In this document: positions 25,767 to 34,168 of the stretch, piece by piece
Layout: the number at the start of each line of letters is the position of its first letter
How positions within the stretch are numbered: position 1 is the first letter of the stretch
Assembly: GCA_035308905.1 (NCBI GenBank)
Contig: DATGFS010000033.1
Location: 1 to 64,000, forward strand
Reading direction: 5' to 3'
DNA length: 64,000 nt
Source of the DNA: a bacterium
Lineage (GTDB): Bacteria; Sysuimicrobiota; Sysuimicrobiia; Sysuimicrobiales; Segetimicrobiaceae
Notes under the pieces: model-generated
Database searches by the model: none
Told to the model about the DNA's origin: nothing
The model's input: the letters and a program-made list of their open reading frames with translations, nothing else
Translations under genes and position numbers: made by a program

Positions 25767-27032
25767 ATGACCCGCGCGGAGATCATTTCTGTCGGAACAG
25801 AGCATCTTCTCGGCCAGATCACCGACACCAACGCCGTCTGGCTCTGCAACGTGCTGGCCGGCGCCGGGATCGCCGTGTACTACCGGTCGACGGTGGGCGA
25901 CAACGTGGGGCGAGTCCAGGAGGTGTTCCGCGAGGCGCTCAGTCGCGTCGACCTGGTCATCGCGACCGGCGGGCTCGGCCCGACCGACGACGACCTCACG
26001 GTCGCCGCGGTGGCCGAGGCGCTGGGCCTGCCGATAGAGCGGAACGAAGAGGCGTGGACCCACGTGCAGGCATTCTTCCGGCGGCGCAACCGTCCGCTCA
26101 CGAGCCAGCAGCAGAAGCAGGCGATGATGCCCCGCGGGGCGCACATGATCCCCAACACGCGGGGCAGCGCCCCGGGCGTCGTCGTGGAGCACGAGGGGAA
26201 GACGCTCGTCTTTACGCCCGGCGTGCCGCGCGAGATGAAGGGGATGATCGAGGATCACGTCATTCCGTATCTCCGCGCGCGCGGCCTGGCTGGGACCGAC
26301 GTCATCCGCTCCCGCATTCTCCGGGTCGCCCTCGGTGAGTCGATCGTCGAAGACCGCGTCCGCGACTTGATGCGCGCCGGCACGAACCCCACGATCGCGC
26401 CCTACGCGCACACCGGCGAATGCCATCTGCGCATCACCGCGCGCGGGGAGGAGGCCGGCGTCGACGGCCTGCTCGACGAGACCGAACTGGCGGTCCGCGA
26501 ACGTCTGGGGCGCGCGATCTACGCGGTCGGCGAGCAAACGCTGGAAGAGACCGTCGCGAGGCAGCTGGCCGACGCCGGCCTCACGATCGCCGTCGCCGAG
26601 TCGTGCACGGGAGGGCTGATCGCGCACCGCCTCACGCGGACCCCCGGGGCGTCGATGTACCTGGACGGCGGCGTGATCGCCTACAGCAACGCGGCCAAGA
26701 ACCGTTGGCTCTCGGTGCCGCAGAATCTGATCGCGCGCCACGGCGCGGTGAGTCCGGAGGTGGCGCGGGCCATGGCCGAAGGCGCGCGCGCACACGCGGA
26801 AACGGACCTCGCGGTCTCGACGACGGGCATTGCCGGTCCGTCGGGAGGCACCCCCGAGAGACCGGTGGGCTTGGTGTTCATCGCGCTCGCTCATGCCGGC
26901 GGCACGGACGTCCGCGAGATGCGCTACGGCACAGAGCCCGGCCGCGCGGGCGTCCAGTATCTCGCGTCCCAGACCTCGCTCGACATGATCCGGCTGTATC
27001 TGCTTGACTTGGGAGAGCGCGCCCCGCGGTGA
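25767..27032 (+). CDS. cinA: CinA family protein (competence/damage-inducible; nucleotide pyrophosphatase and NMN deamidase domains)
   Basis: 421 residues from the ATG at 25767, giving the standard start 'MTRAEIISVGTEHLLGQITDTN'. The N-terminal MoCF-like domain has 'VIATGGLGPTDDDLT' and 'TPGVPREMKGM'. The C-terminal CinA domain has 'VAESCTGGLIAHRLT' with the nucleophilic Ser/Cys region and 'STTGIAGPSGGTPERPVG'. Family members hydrolyse ADP-ribose and deamidate NMN. The length is normal. It is followed by thpR with a GTGA overlap and then recA, the cinA-recA order common in Gram-positive bacteria. An upstream in-frame ATG at 25746 has no ribosome-binding site. Confidence 0.93.
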   Translation: MTRAEIISVGTEHLLGQITDTNAVWLCNVLAGAGIAVYYRSTVGDNVGRVQEVFREALSRVDLVIATGGLGPTDDDLTVAAVAEALGLPIERNEEAWTHVQAFFRRRNRPLTSQQQKQAMMPRGAHMIPNTRGSAPGVVVEHEGKTLVFTPGVPREMKGMIEDHVIPYLRARGLAGTDVIRSRILRVALGESIVEDRVRDLMRAGTNPTIAPYAHTGECHLRITARGEEAGVDGLLDETELAVRERLGRAIYAVGEQTLEETVARQLADAGLTIAVAESCTGGLIAHRLTRTPGASMYLDGGVIAYSNAAKNRWLSVPQNLIARHGAVSPEVARAMAEGARAHAETDLAVSTTGIAGPSGGTPERPVGLVFIALAHAGGTDVREMRYGTEPGRAGVQYLASQTSLDMIRLYLLDLGERAPR

Positions 27033-27679
27033 CTCCCGCTCCGCGCGGCGGGGCGGGCGCGCCCGGTCCCGACGCGGCGCGCCCCGGCCAGGCGGATCGT
27101 CATCGCACCTTCATCGCGGTTCCGCTCGCGCCGGACGTTCGCGACGCCGCGGCGAGGGCGCGCGCCCCGCTCGCGGCGTACGCCGACCGGTTCCGCTGGG
27201 TTTCGCCCTCGCATCTGCATCTGACGCTGCAGTTTCTCGGGGACATTCCGACGGCAGAGGTGGCCGAGGCCGTCGAGGCGGCCCGCGCCGCCGCCGGTGC
27301 GACCGCACCGTTTGCGATCAGCTTCGCGGGGGTTGGGGCCTTCCCGTCCACGGCCGCGCCGCGCGTGGTGTGGGTGGGCGTGACGCGCGGCGCCGAGCGC
27401 CTCGTCGCGCTCGCCGGCTCGCTCGCCCGCGCGCTTCGCGATCGGCGCTTCGCGCTCGACCCCAGGCCGTTTGCGCCGCACCTGACGCTCGCACGGGCGC
27501 GCGGGACCGGCCGGCCGCCGGACTTGAGACACGAGGCCGAGGCGCTCGATCGTGTGGTATTGGGCGACCAGTCCGTGACCGAACTGGTGGTGGTGAAGAG
27601 CGTGCTCGGCGCGTCCGAGCCCGTGCACACGATCGTCGCGACGGCAGCCCTCGGCGTCACCTCCCGGGGGTCCGATTGA
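27029..27679 (+). CDS. thpR: RNA 2',3'-cyclic phosphodiesterase
   Basis: 216 residues. The two HxTx motifs that define the 2H phosphoesterase fold are present: 'HLHLTLQFLGDIP' (about residue 62) and 'FAPHLTLARARG' (about residue 150). The enzyme opens RNA 2',3'-cyclic phosphates to 2'-phosphates; older annotation calls it 2'-5' RNA ligase. The GTG start overlaps the cinA stop. An extra 25 Gly/Pro/Ala-rich residues precede the usual 'RTFIAVPL' start. The gene ends 154 bp before recA, and the recA promoter lies in that gap. Confidence 0.92.
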   Translation: MTPAPRGGAGAPGPDAARPGQADRHRTFIAVPLAPDVRDAAARARAPLAAYADRFRWVSPSHLHLTLQFLGDIPTAEVAEAVEAARAAAGATAPFAISFAGVGAFPSTAAPRVVWVGVTRGAERLVALAGSLARALRDRRFALDPRPFAPHLTLARARGTGRPPDLRHEAEALDRVVLGDQSVTELVVVKSVLGASEPVHTIVATAALGVTSRGSD

Positions 27680-27738
27680 ATGGATGGCGAATTCTTCGAA
27701 GTGAAAACTCAGTGGTCAACGAAAGTTCACGCCGTGGC

Positions 27739-27767
27739 TTGACATACGAACAACTGTTTGGTATGTT
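27739..27767 (+). promoter_or_regulatory. recA promoter (sigma-70 type)
   Basis: A perfect -35 TTGACA (27739-27744), 17-nt spacer and -10 TATGTT (27762-27767). Transcription would start near 27774, leaving a leader of about 60 nt that ends in a GGAGGGA ribosome-binding site at 27817-27823. It is the strongest promoter seen in the window. Confidence 0.85.
27747..27760. promoter_or_regulatory. LexA (SOS) box inside the recA promoter
   Basis: CGAACAACTGTTTG lies within the -35/-10 spacer. It matches the Gram-positive LexA/DinR consensus CGAAC-N4-GTTCG at 9 of 10 fixed positions; the second half-site has T for C. LexA bound here would block RNA polymerase, so the recA operon should be induced by DNA damage. 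No lexA gene is in the window. Confidence 0.8.
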
Positions 27768-27833
27768 GGGGCCAACTTAATACGCGAAAAAGTCGCATCA
27801 GCGACCGTCGACGCGGCGGAGGGAACGGTCCCC

Positions 27834-29045
27834 ATGAACGAACGGCAGCGCGCCCTGGACCTCGCCTTGACCCAGATCGAGAAGCAGTTCGGCAAGGGTT
27901 CGATCATGAAGCTCGGCGAGCACCAGGCCAAGCTGAACGTCGACGTGATCCCCACGGGTATTCTGGCCCTCGACGCCGCGCTGGGCGTCGGCGGCGTGCC
28001 CCGCGGCCGGATCGTCGAGATCTACGGCCCCGAATCGTCCGGCAAGACGACGCTCGGCTATCACGTCGTCGCCGAGGCGCAGCGTGAAGGCGGGGTCGCG
28101 GCGTTCATCGACGCGGAGCATGCTCTCAATACCGAGTACGCCCGCAACGTCGGGGTCGACATCGACAACCTCCTGATCTCCCAGCCGGACTCCGGCGAGC
28201 AGGCGCTCGAGATCGGCGAGATGCTCGTTCGGTCCGGCGCGATCGACGTGATCGTGGTGGACTCGGTGGCGGCGCTCGTGCCGCGGGCGGAGTTGGACGG
28301 TGAGATGGGGGACGCGCACGTCGGTCTGCAGGCGCGGCTCATGTCCCAGGCGATGCGGAAGCTCGTCGGCGCCATCAGCAAGTCCCGCACCACGATGATT
28401 TTCATCAACCAGCTGCGCGAGAAGGTCGGCGTCATGTTCGGCAACCCCGAGGTCACCAGCGGGGGCCGCGCGTTGAAGTTCTACGCCTCGGTGCGCATGG
28501 AGATCCGCCGGATCGAAACGCTGAAGTCGGGCGATCAGGCCATCGGCCAGCGCGTGCGGATCAAAGTTGTCAAGAACAAGCTCGCCGCGCCGTTCCGGGA
28601 CTGCGAAGCCGACATCATCTTCCCGCGGGGAATCAGCAAGTCCGCCAGCCTGCTGGATGTGGCCGCGCTCCACGGGATCGTCTCGCGGTCTGGGACGTGG
28701 TTCGCCTACAAGGACATGAAGATCGGCCAGGGCCGCGACAACGCCCGCGAGTTCCTCGAGAACAATCCGGAGCTGGCGCGCGAGATCGACGCCAAGACCC
28801 GCGAGAAGCTCGGGATCGTGCGCGTGCCGGCCTCCGCCGCGGCCGCGCCGGACGCCGCGCCCGACGGCAGCGCATCTCGCCGCCTAGTCCCCGAAGGGGG
28901 GAACGGCAACGGCGCCGCTCCCGAAGCAAAAAGCCCGGCGCCGAGGCCGGCCGTTCCCACCTCCGTGCCATCTGAAGACGAGCTCAGGAAAGTCGCCGGC
29001 GCAGCCGTGGTTGCGAAGGGAGTCGCGCCTCGGGCTCAGCGGTGA
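27834..29045 (+). CDS. recA: Recombinase RecA
   Basis: 403 residues. The protein forms filaments on single-stranded DNA, pairs homologous strands and activates LexA cleavage. Motifs: Walker A 'GPESSGKTT' (residues 65-73), Walker B '[11 protein letters not shown]', L1 '[16 protein letters not shown]', L2 '[22 protein letters not shown]'. The C-terminal tail is about 50 residues longer than in E. coli and rich in Ala, Pro and Gly. GGAGGGA precedes the ATG by 10 nt. recX overlaps its stop, and the operon runs on to 36363. Confidence 0.98.
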   Translation: MNERQRALDLALTQIEKQFGKGSIMKLGEHQAKLNVDVIPTGILALDAALGVGGVPRGRIVEIYGPESSGKTTLGYHVVAEAQREGGVAAFIDAEHALNTEYARNVGVDIDNLLISQPDSGEQALEIGEMLVRSGAIDVIVVDSVAALVPRAELDGEMGDAHVGLQARLMSQAMRKLVGAISKSRTTMIFINQLREKVGVMFGNPEVTSGGRALKFYASVRMEIRRIETLKSGDQAIGQRVRIKVVKNKLAAPFRDCEADIIFPRGISKSASLLDVAALHGIVSRSGTWFAYKDMKIGQGRDNAREFLENNPELAREIDAKTREKLGIVRVPASAAAAPDAAPDGSASRRLVPEGGNGNGAAPEAKSPAPRPAVPTSVPSEDELRKVAGAAVVAKGVAPRAQR

Positions 29046-29878
29046 ATCGCGCAGGGCGCGTCCCTGCGGCCCGGTACCGGTCTCGCGGCCGACACCGCTC
29101 AGGCGGCGTCGGCCGTGATGCGTCCGCGGAGCAATCGAGCTCCGGGGCCTCCGGAGGCGCTGCCCCGGGGCCTGCCCGCATCGCCGTGATTCGGGCGTCC
29201 GGCGGGCCCGCGTCCGGTGCCGGCGAGTTGCGCCTGATTGTGCTGGAGGACGGACGGCGGTTCCGGGTGGACGCCGAGGAGGTCGCACGTCTCGGTCTGG
29301 AGCCCGGCGTTGTGCTCGCCCCGCCGGCGCTCCTGCTGCTCGAGAGCCGCGACGCCTACCGGCGCGCGCGGGAGACCGCGCTCCGTCTGCTTGGGGCGCG
29401 GCCGCGCAGCACCGCCGAGCTTCGGGCGCGCCTCCGGCGCGCCGGGGCGCCGTTGGAATCGGTGGTGTCGGTCATCACCGACCTCACGAACGACGGCTAT
29501 CTCAACGATTTGGAGTTCGCGCGGGCGTGGGTGCAGAATCGTCTCGCGGTCCGGCCGTGCGGTGCGCTGCGGCTTCGCTCGGAATTGCGCGAAAAAGGCG
29601 TCGCCAGTTCGCTGATCGAGCAGGCGATCCGCGAGGTGTGCGGCGAAGAAGAAGCGGCGGCCGCGAATGCGGCCGGAGGTCCTGCGGAGACAGGGGAAGA
29701 ACGGCGCGCGCGCGATCTCGTCGAGCGTCGCCTCCGCGCCTACGCGCGCCTCGCGTGGGATGCCAGGATCCGGCGGCTGGCCGGCCTGCTCCAGCGCCGG
29801 GGATTCGCCGCACCAACAATCGCACGCGTTCTTCGGACGGTGCAACGGAGCGACCGCGGTGGGATCTCGGATGCGTAA
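29042..29878 (+). CDS. recX: RecA regulatory protein RecX
   Basis: 278 residues with a GTG start overlapping the recA stop. The RecX three-helix repeats begin near residue 110: '[29 protein letters not shown]', '[21 protein letters not shown]' and '[21 protein letters not shown]'. RecX binds the RecA filament and limits its extension. The first 100 residues are longer than usual; part of this may be a non-translated in-frame lead if an internal start is used. The end overlaps the helicase start by 8 nt. Confidence 0.93.
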   Translation: MNRAGRVPAARYRSRGRHRSGGVGRDASAEQSSSGASGGAAPGPARIAVIRASGGPASGAGELRLIVLEDGRRFRVDAEEVARLGLEPGVVLAPPALLLLESRDAYRRARETALRLLGARPRSTAELRARLRRAGAPLESVVSVITDLTNDGYLNDLEFARAWVQNRLAVRPCGALRLRSELREKGVASSLIEQAIREVCGEEEAAAANAAGGPAETGEERRARDLVERRLRAYARLAWDARIRRLAGLLQRRGFAAPTIARVLRTVQRSDRGGISDA

Positions 29879-32800
29879 CGGGCGCGAGGCGCGGCCCGCC
29901 GGCCGACCAGCGGCCGGCAACCATGAAATCAAAGCCGTACCTCTGAAGGGCAGACGGCCCGGCGGCGCGGACACGGATCAACTCGCCCTCGGGCTGGCTT
30001 CAACCGACGTCGATGACCTCGCGCCGCTCCAGGACACCGGCATCGGTTTTCTCGACGGCGCTCACTCGCTCGACGTCCAATCACCCGAGGTCGCCGCCGC
30101 GGCCGCGACGGCGACCACGCGCGCCGATGAGATCCTCGCCGGGCTCACCGACGAGCAGCGGGATGCCGTGACGCACGCCGCCGGCCCGCTCCTGATCGTC
30201 GCCGGCGCCGGCACCGGAAAGACCGCCGTCATCACCCGCCGCATCGCGCACCTCATCGCGACCAAGGAAGCCCGACCGAGCGAGATCCTGGCGCTCACCT
30301 TCACCGACCGCGCCGCGGCCGAGATGGAGGAACGGGTCGACCGGTTCGTGCCCTACGGCTACACCGATACCTGGATCAGCACGTTTCACGCGTTCGGGGA
30401 CCGCGTGCTCCGCGAGAACGCCCTCCACCTCGGTCTCTCGCCGGACTTCCGGGTACTGAGCCGTCCCGAGCAGGTCATCTTCATGCGCGAGCGGCTGTTC
30501 CAGCTGCCCCTCGATTATTTCCGCCCGCTTGGCGACCCGACCCGGTACGTCGACGCCCTGATTACGCTGTGGAGCCGGGCCAAGGACGAGGCCGTCACGC
30601 CGGAGGACTACGCGGCCTACGCGGAGCGCCTCGCCGCGGAGGCCGCGTCCCAGCCGGACAACGCCGCGCTGGCCGAGCAGGCGCGCCAGCAGCGCGAGCT
30701 CGCGGCGACGTATCGCGCCTATCAGACGATGCTGGCCGAGGCGAGCTGCGTCGACTTCGGCGACCTGATCGTGCTGACGCTGCGCCTGCTGCGGGAGCAC
30801 CCGTCGGTCCGCGAGGCCTACCAGTCGCAGTTCCGCTACCTGCTCGTCGACGAATTCCAGGACACCAACTTCGCGCAGTTCGAGCTCGTAAAGCTGTTGG
30901 CCGGGGGCCGGCGCAACCTGACCGTCGTCGCCGACGACGACCAGGCGATCTACCGCTGGCGCGGCGCGTCGTACAGCAACATCTCCTATTTCACCGAGGC
31001 GTATCCGGACGCGCGGATGGTCGTGCTCACCCGCAACTTCCGCTCGACGCAGTTGATTCTCGATTCGGCGTACCGGCTGATCCGCCACAACGATCCCGAC
31101 CGCCTCGAGGTCCGGCACGGCATCGACAAGCGGCTGCGCTCGGCCACGGAGCCGGGGCAGCTGCCGCGCCACCACCAGTTCGAGACGCTCGCCGAGGAGG
31201 CGGACGACGTGGCCGGCCGGATCGAGGACGCCGTGCGGACCGGCCGCTGGCGGTACCGCGATGTCGCGATCCTGGTCCGCGCCAACCGGGACGCCGATCC
31301 GTTCATGCGGGCCCTCAACATGCGCGGCATTCCGTTCACCTTCACCGGGACCCGCGGCCTCTACGATCGCGAAGAGATCCGCTTCCTCACCGCGTTCCTG
31401 CGCGTGCTGGCGCACCCGAGCGACAGTATGTCCCTGTACCTGCTGAGCTCGTCGCCCTTCTACGACGTGCCCCCCGCGGACCTCGCGCTCTGCACCAGCT
31501 ACGGCCAGCGCCGCAACCGGTCGCTGAACCAGGTCTACCGGGCGCTGCCGCGGCTCAACGACCTCGAGGTCTCGGCGCCTGGGCGGGCGGTCATCGCGAA
31601 GATCGTCGAGGATCTCGACGCGATGGGCCGGCTGGCCGCGACGATGAAGACCGGCCGCGTGCTCTACGAATATGCGGTCACGCATACCGGTTACGTGCAC
31701 CGCCTCGCCGCGTCCGAGGAGCCGGCCGACGCGCACCGGGTCGCCAACATCGCGCGGTTTTTCGACCTCGTCGCGCGCTACGGGGAGAGCGCGAAGGTGG
31801 ACCGCGTGCCGGCGTTCGTCGAATACTTGGAATTGCTGATCGAGGCCGGCGACGATCCCGCGACGGCGGAGGCCGAGGCGGACACCGACGCCGTGCGCGT
31901 GCTCACGATCCACAAGGCGAAGGGCCTCGAGTTCCCGGTCGTGTTTCTGGTCAGCCTCGTCGCCGAGAAGTTTCCGTCGCGGGCGCGGCGGGAGCCGCTC
32001 GCCCTGCCGGACGCGCTGATGCGCGACATCCTGCCGAGCGGAGACTTCCACCTCCAAGAGGAGCGCCGGCTCTGCTACGTCGGCATGACCCGGGCGCGCC
32101 GGGAGCTCTACCTGACCGGCGCGTGGGACTACGGCGGCGTGCGGCGCCGCAAAGTGAGCCGGTTCGTCTTGGAGGCGCTCGACCTGCCCCGGATCGAGCC
32201 GGCCGCGGCCGCGGCGTCGCCCGCGCAGGCGGTGGAGCGGCACGCGCCGCCGGCCGCCCCGGCGGAGGGGCCGATCGTGCTGCTGCCGCCGTCCGACGAT
32301 CCGGTGCCGCTCTCGTTCCGGCAGGTCGACGACTACACGACCTGTCCGTACAAGTACCGGTACATCCACGTGCTGCGCGTCCCCATTCTGCGGGACCATC
32401 GGATCGCGTACGGCGCGGCGCTCCACGAGGCCGTCCAGGAATACAACCGCCGCCGCGCGCGGCGCCAGCCGGTCACCGCGGACGATCTCGTGGCGACGCT
32501 CGAGCGGGCGTGGATCAGCGAGGGGTTTCTCAGCCGCGAGCACGAGGACCGGCGCCTCGAAGAAGGCCGCGCGGTGCTGCGCCGCTTCTTCGCCTACCAG
32601 GAGGCCGGCGGGACGGTGCCCACGTTCGTCGAGCGGGAGTTCCGGTTCCGCTCCGGGGGGGCCTACGTGCGCGGCCGGTGGGACCGCGTCGACATCCGCG
32701 GGAACGACGTCGTGATCATCGACTTCAAGAGCACGGACGTGCGGACGCAGGAAGACGCCGACCGGCGCACCCGGGACAGCGAGCAGCTCGCGATCTACTC

Positions 32801-33041
32801 CCTCGCATATCAGGAGGTGCTCGGCCGGCTCCCGGACCGCGTCGAGCTGCACTTTCTCGGCCGCGAGATCATGGTCGGCCGGGCGCACAAGGACGCCGAG
32901 GACGTGACGGAGGCGCGGGAGATGATCGAGCGCGCGGCCGAGGGCATCCGGGCGCGCCAGTTCACCGCGACCCCGGATCCGTATCGCGCCTGCCCGTACT
33001 GCGCCTTCAAGCAAATTTGTCCGTTCACGGCGGCCGAATGA
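29871..33041 (+). CDS. UvrD-type helicase fused to a PD-(D/E)XK Fe-S nuclease
   Basis: 1056 residues. All superfamily 1A helicase motifs are present: 'AGAGTGKT' (111-118), 'LTFTDRAAAEM', 'VDEFQD', 'VADDDQAIYRWRGA', 'LTRNFRS', 'VLTIHKAKGLEFP' and 'CYVGMTRARRELYL'. The C-terminal nuclease has 'GRWDRVDI', 'VIIDFKSTDV' and the 'EQLAIYSLAY' helix. Cysteines in 'YTTCPYKY' and 'YRACPYCAFKQICPF' can hold a 4Fe-4S cluster, as in AddB and AdnAB. It is a single-chain helicase-nuclease likely to resect double-strand breaks for RecA. The ATG at 29871 overlaps the recX stop by 8 nt. The first 80 residues are variable. Confidence 0.93.
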   Translation: MRNGREARPAGRPAAGNHEIKAVPLKGRRPGGADTDQLALGLASTDVDDLAPLQDTGIGFLDGAHSLDVQSPEVAAAAATATTRADEILAGLTDEQRDAVTHAAGPLLIVAGAGTGKTAVITRRIAHLIATKEARPSEILALTFTDRAAAEMEERVDRFVPYGYTDTWISTFHAFGDRVLRENALHLGLSPDFRVLSRPEQVIFMRERLFQLPLDYFRPLGDPTRYVDALITLWSRAKDEAVTPEDYAAYAERLAAEAASQPDNAALAEQARQQRELAATYRAYQTMLAEASCVDFGDLIVLTLRLLREHPSVREAYQSQFRYLLVDEFQDTNFAQFELVKLLAGGRRNLTVVADDDQAIYRWRGASYSNISYFTEAYPDARMVVLTRNFRSTQLILDSAYRLIRHNDPDRLEVRHGIDKRLRSATEPGQLPRHHQFETLAEEADDVAGRIEDAVRTGRWRYRDVAILVRANRDADPFMRALNMRGIPFTFTGTRGLYDREEIRFLTAFLRVLAHPSDSMSLYLLSSSPFYDVPPADLALCTSYGQRRNRSLNQVYRALPRLNDLEVSAPGRAVIAKIVEDLDAMGRLAATMKTGRVLYEYAVTHTGYVHRLAASEEPADAHRVANIARFFDLVARYGESAKVDRVPAFVEYLELLIEAGDDPATAEAEADTDAVRVLTIHKAKGLEFPVVFLVSLVAEKFPSRARREPLALPDALMRDILPSGDFHLQEERRLCYVGMTRARRELYLTGAWDYGGVRRRKVSRFVLEALDLPRIEPAAAAASPAQAVERHAPPAAPAEGPIVLLPPSDDPVPLSFRQVDDYTTCPYKYRYIHVLRVPILRDHRIAYGAALHEAVQEYNRRRARRQPVTADDLVATLERAWISEGFLSREHEDRRLEEGRAVLRRFFAYQEAGGTVPTFVEREFRFRSGGAYVRGRWDRVDIRGNDVVIIDFKSTDVRTQEDADRRTRDSEQLAIYSLAYQEVLGRLPDRVELHFLGREIMVGRAHKDAEDVTEAREMIERAAEGIRARQFTATPDPYRACPYCAFKQICPFTAAE

Positions 33042-34168
33042 GCCTGCGCCTCCTGCACACCTCCGACGTGCACCTCGGGGCGACGTTCAAGGTGCTGGGC
33101 GACCGGGGGCCGGAGCACCGCAAGCAACTGCGGGAGACGCTGACCCGCCTGATCGATCTCGCCCTCGCGGAGCGCGTCGACGCGGTGCTGATCGCGGGCG
33201 ACCTCTTCGATTCGGTGGCGGCGGCCCGCGTGCACGCGCCGTTCGCCGCCGAACAGCTGAGCCGGCTCGGACAGGCGGGCATTCCCGTCTGCGCGATCGC
33301 CGGCAACCACGACCCCCTCGGCGAAGGCAGCGCCGGCGTGTGGACGGACCTCGAGCGCCGCTGTCCGGGGCTGACCGTGTTCGGGCAGCAGCTCGGCGAG
33401 CGCGTCATCGCCGAGTGCGATCTGACGGTCGTGGGACGGTCGGCGCCGCGGCGGCTGTCCGTCGAGAGCCCGCTCGCCGGACTGCCGGTTCGCCGCGCCA
33501 CGCGCTACCAGGTCGCCGTGGCCCACGGCAGCGTGCAGCGGCCCGACTTCGAGGCGCAGTTCACGATGATCACGCCGCGGGAGATCGCCGCGAGCGCGGT
33601 CGATTACCTTGCCCTCGGCGACTGGCATTCGGCGCAGGACGTCTCGGCCGGCGGGGTGGCTGCATGGTACAGCGGCGCGCCGGAGATGATCGATCTTGAC
33701 GAGGGTCAATCCGGGCACGTGCTGCTCGTCACGATTCCCGAGCCCGGCCGCGCCGAGGTCGAGCGGCGCCGCGTGGGCCGCCGCCGCAGCGGGCGGCTCG
33801 TCGTCGATCTGGCGACGGCGGGCGACGGCGAGGCGATCGCCCGCCGCATCCGCGAGCACGCCGATCCGAACCTGGCGCTGCGCGTTGTCCTGACGGGGCT
33901 CGGCGGCCTCGACACGCGGGTCCTGGCCGAGCGGCTGCGCGAGGACCTCGCGCCGTCGTTTTTCCGCCTCGATCTCCGCGACGAATCGCGCCTCCGGCCC
34001 GACGTGGCCGATCCCTCGCAATATCCCGATCACACCGTGATCGGCCGCTTTGTGCGCGAGATGCAGGAGCAGATCGCGATGCGCCAGGGAGACGACCGCG
34101 CGCTCGCCGAGGAGGCGCTCGCCTACGGCGTCGCGCTGCTGCAGGGGACCATGGAGCTCCCCGGATGA
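33038..34168 (+). CDS. SbcD/YhaO-like DNA repair phosphoesterase
   Basis: 376 residues. Calcineurin-type metallophosphoesterase motifs are intact: 'LLHTSDVHLGATF' (DxH), 'VLIAGDLFDS' (GDxxD), 'AIAGNHDPLG' (GNHD), 'VAVAHGSV' and 'LALGDWHSAQ' (GDxH-like). It corresponds to the Mre11/SbcD nuclease. The neighbour downstream has a central membrane hairpin, which makes B. subtilis YhaO the closer model than SbcD. ATGA overlaps join it to the helicase upstream and the ATPase downstream. It probably trims DNA ends or hairpins with its partner. Confidence 0.9.
   Translation: MSLRLLHTSDVHLGATFKVLGDRGPEHRKQLRETLTRLIDLALAERVDAVLIAGDLFDSVAAARVHAPFAAEQLSRLGQAGIPVCAIAGNHDPLGEGSAGVWTDLERRCPGLTVFGQQLGERVIAECDLTVVGRSAPRRLSVESPLAGLPVRRATRYQVAVAHGSVQRPDFEAQFTMITPREIAASAVDYLALGDWHSAQDVSAGGVAAWYSGAPEMIDLDEGQSGHVLLVTIPEPGRAEVERRRVGRRRSGRLVVDLATAGDGEAIARRIREHADPNLALRVVLTGLGGLDTRVLAERLREDLAPSFFRLDLRDESRLRPDVADPSQYPDHTVIGRFVREMQEQIAMRQGDDRALAEEALAYGVALLQGTMELPG

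Noticed and set aside
30081-33014. A 977-codon open frame on the minus strand opposite the helicase
   Set aside because: It lies wholly antisense to a gene with every helicase motif. Long antisense frames are expected in DNA this GC-rich, and the translation is low-complexity with no motif.
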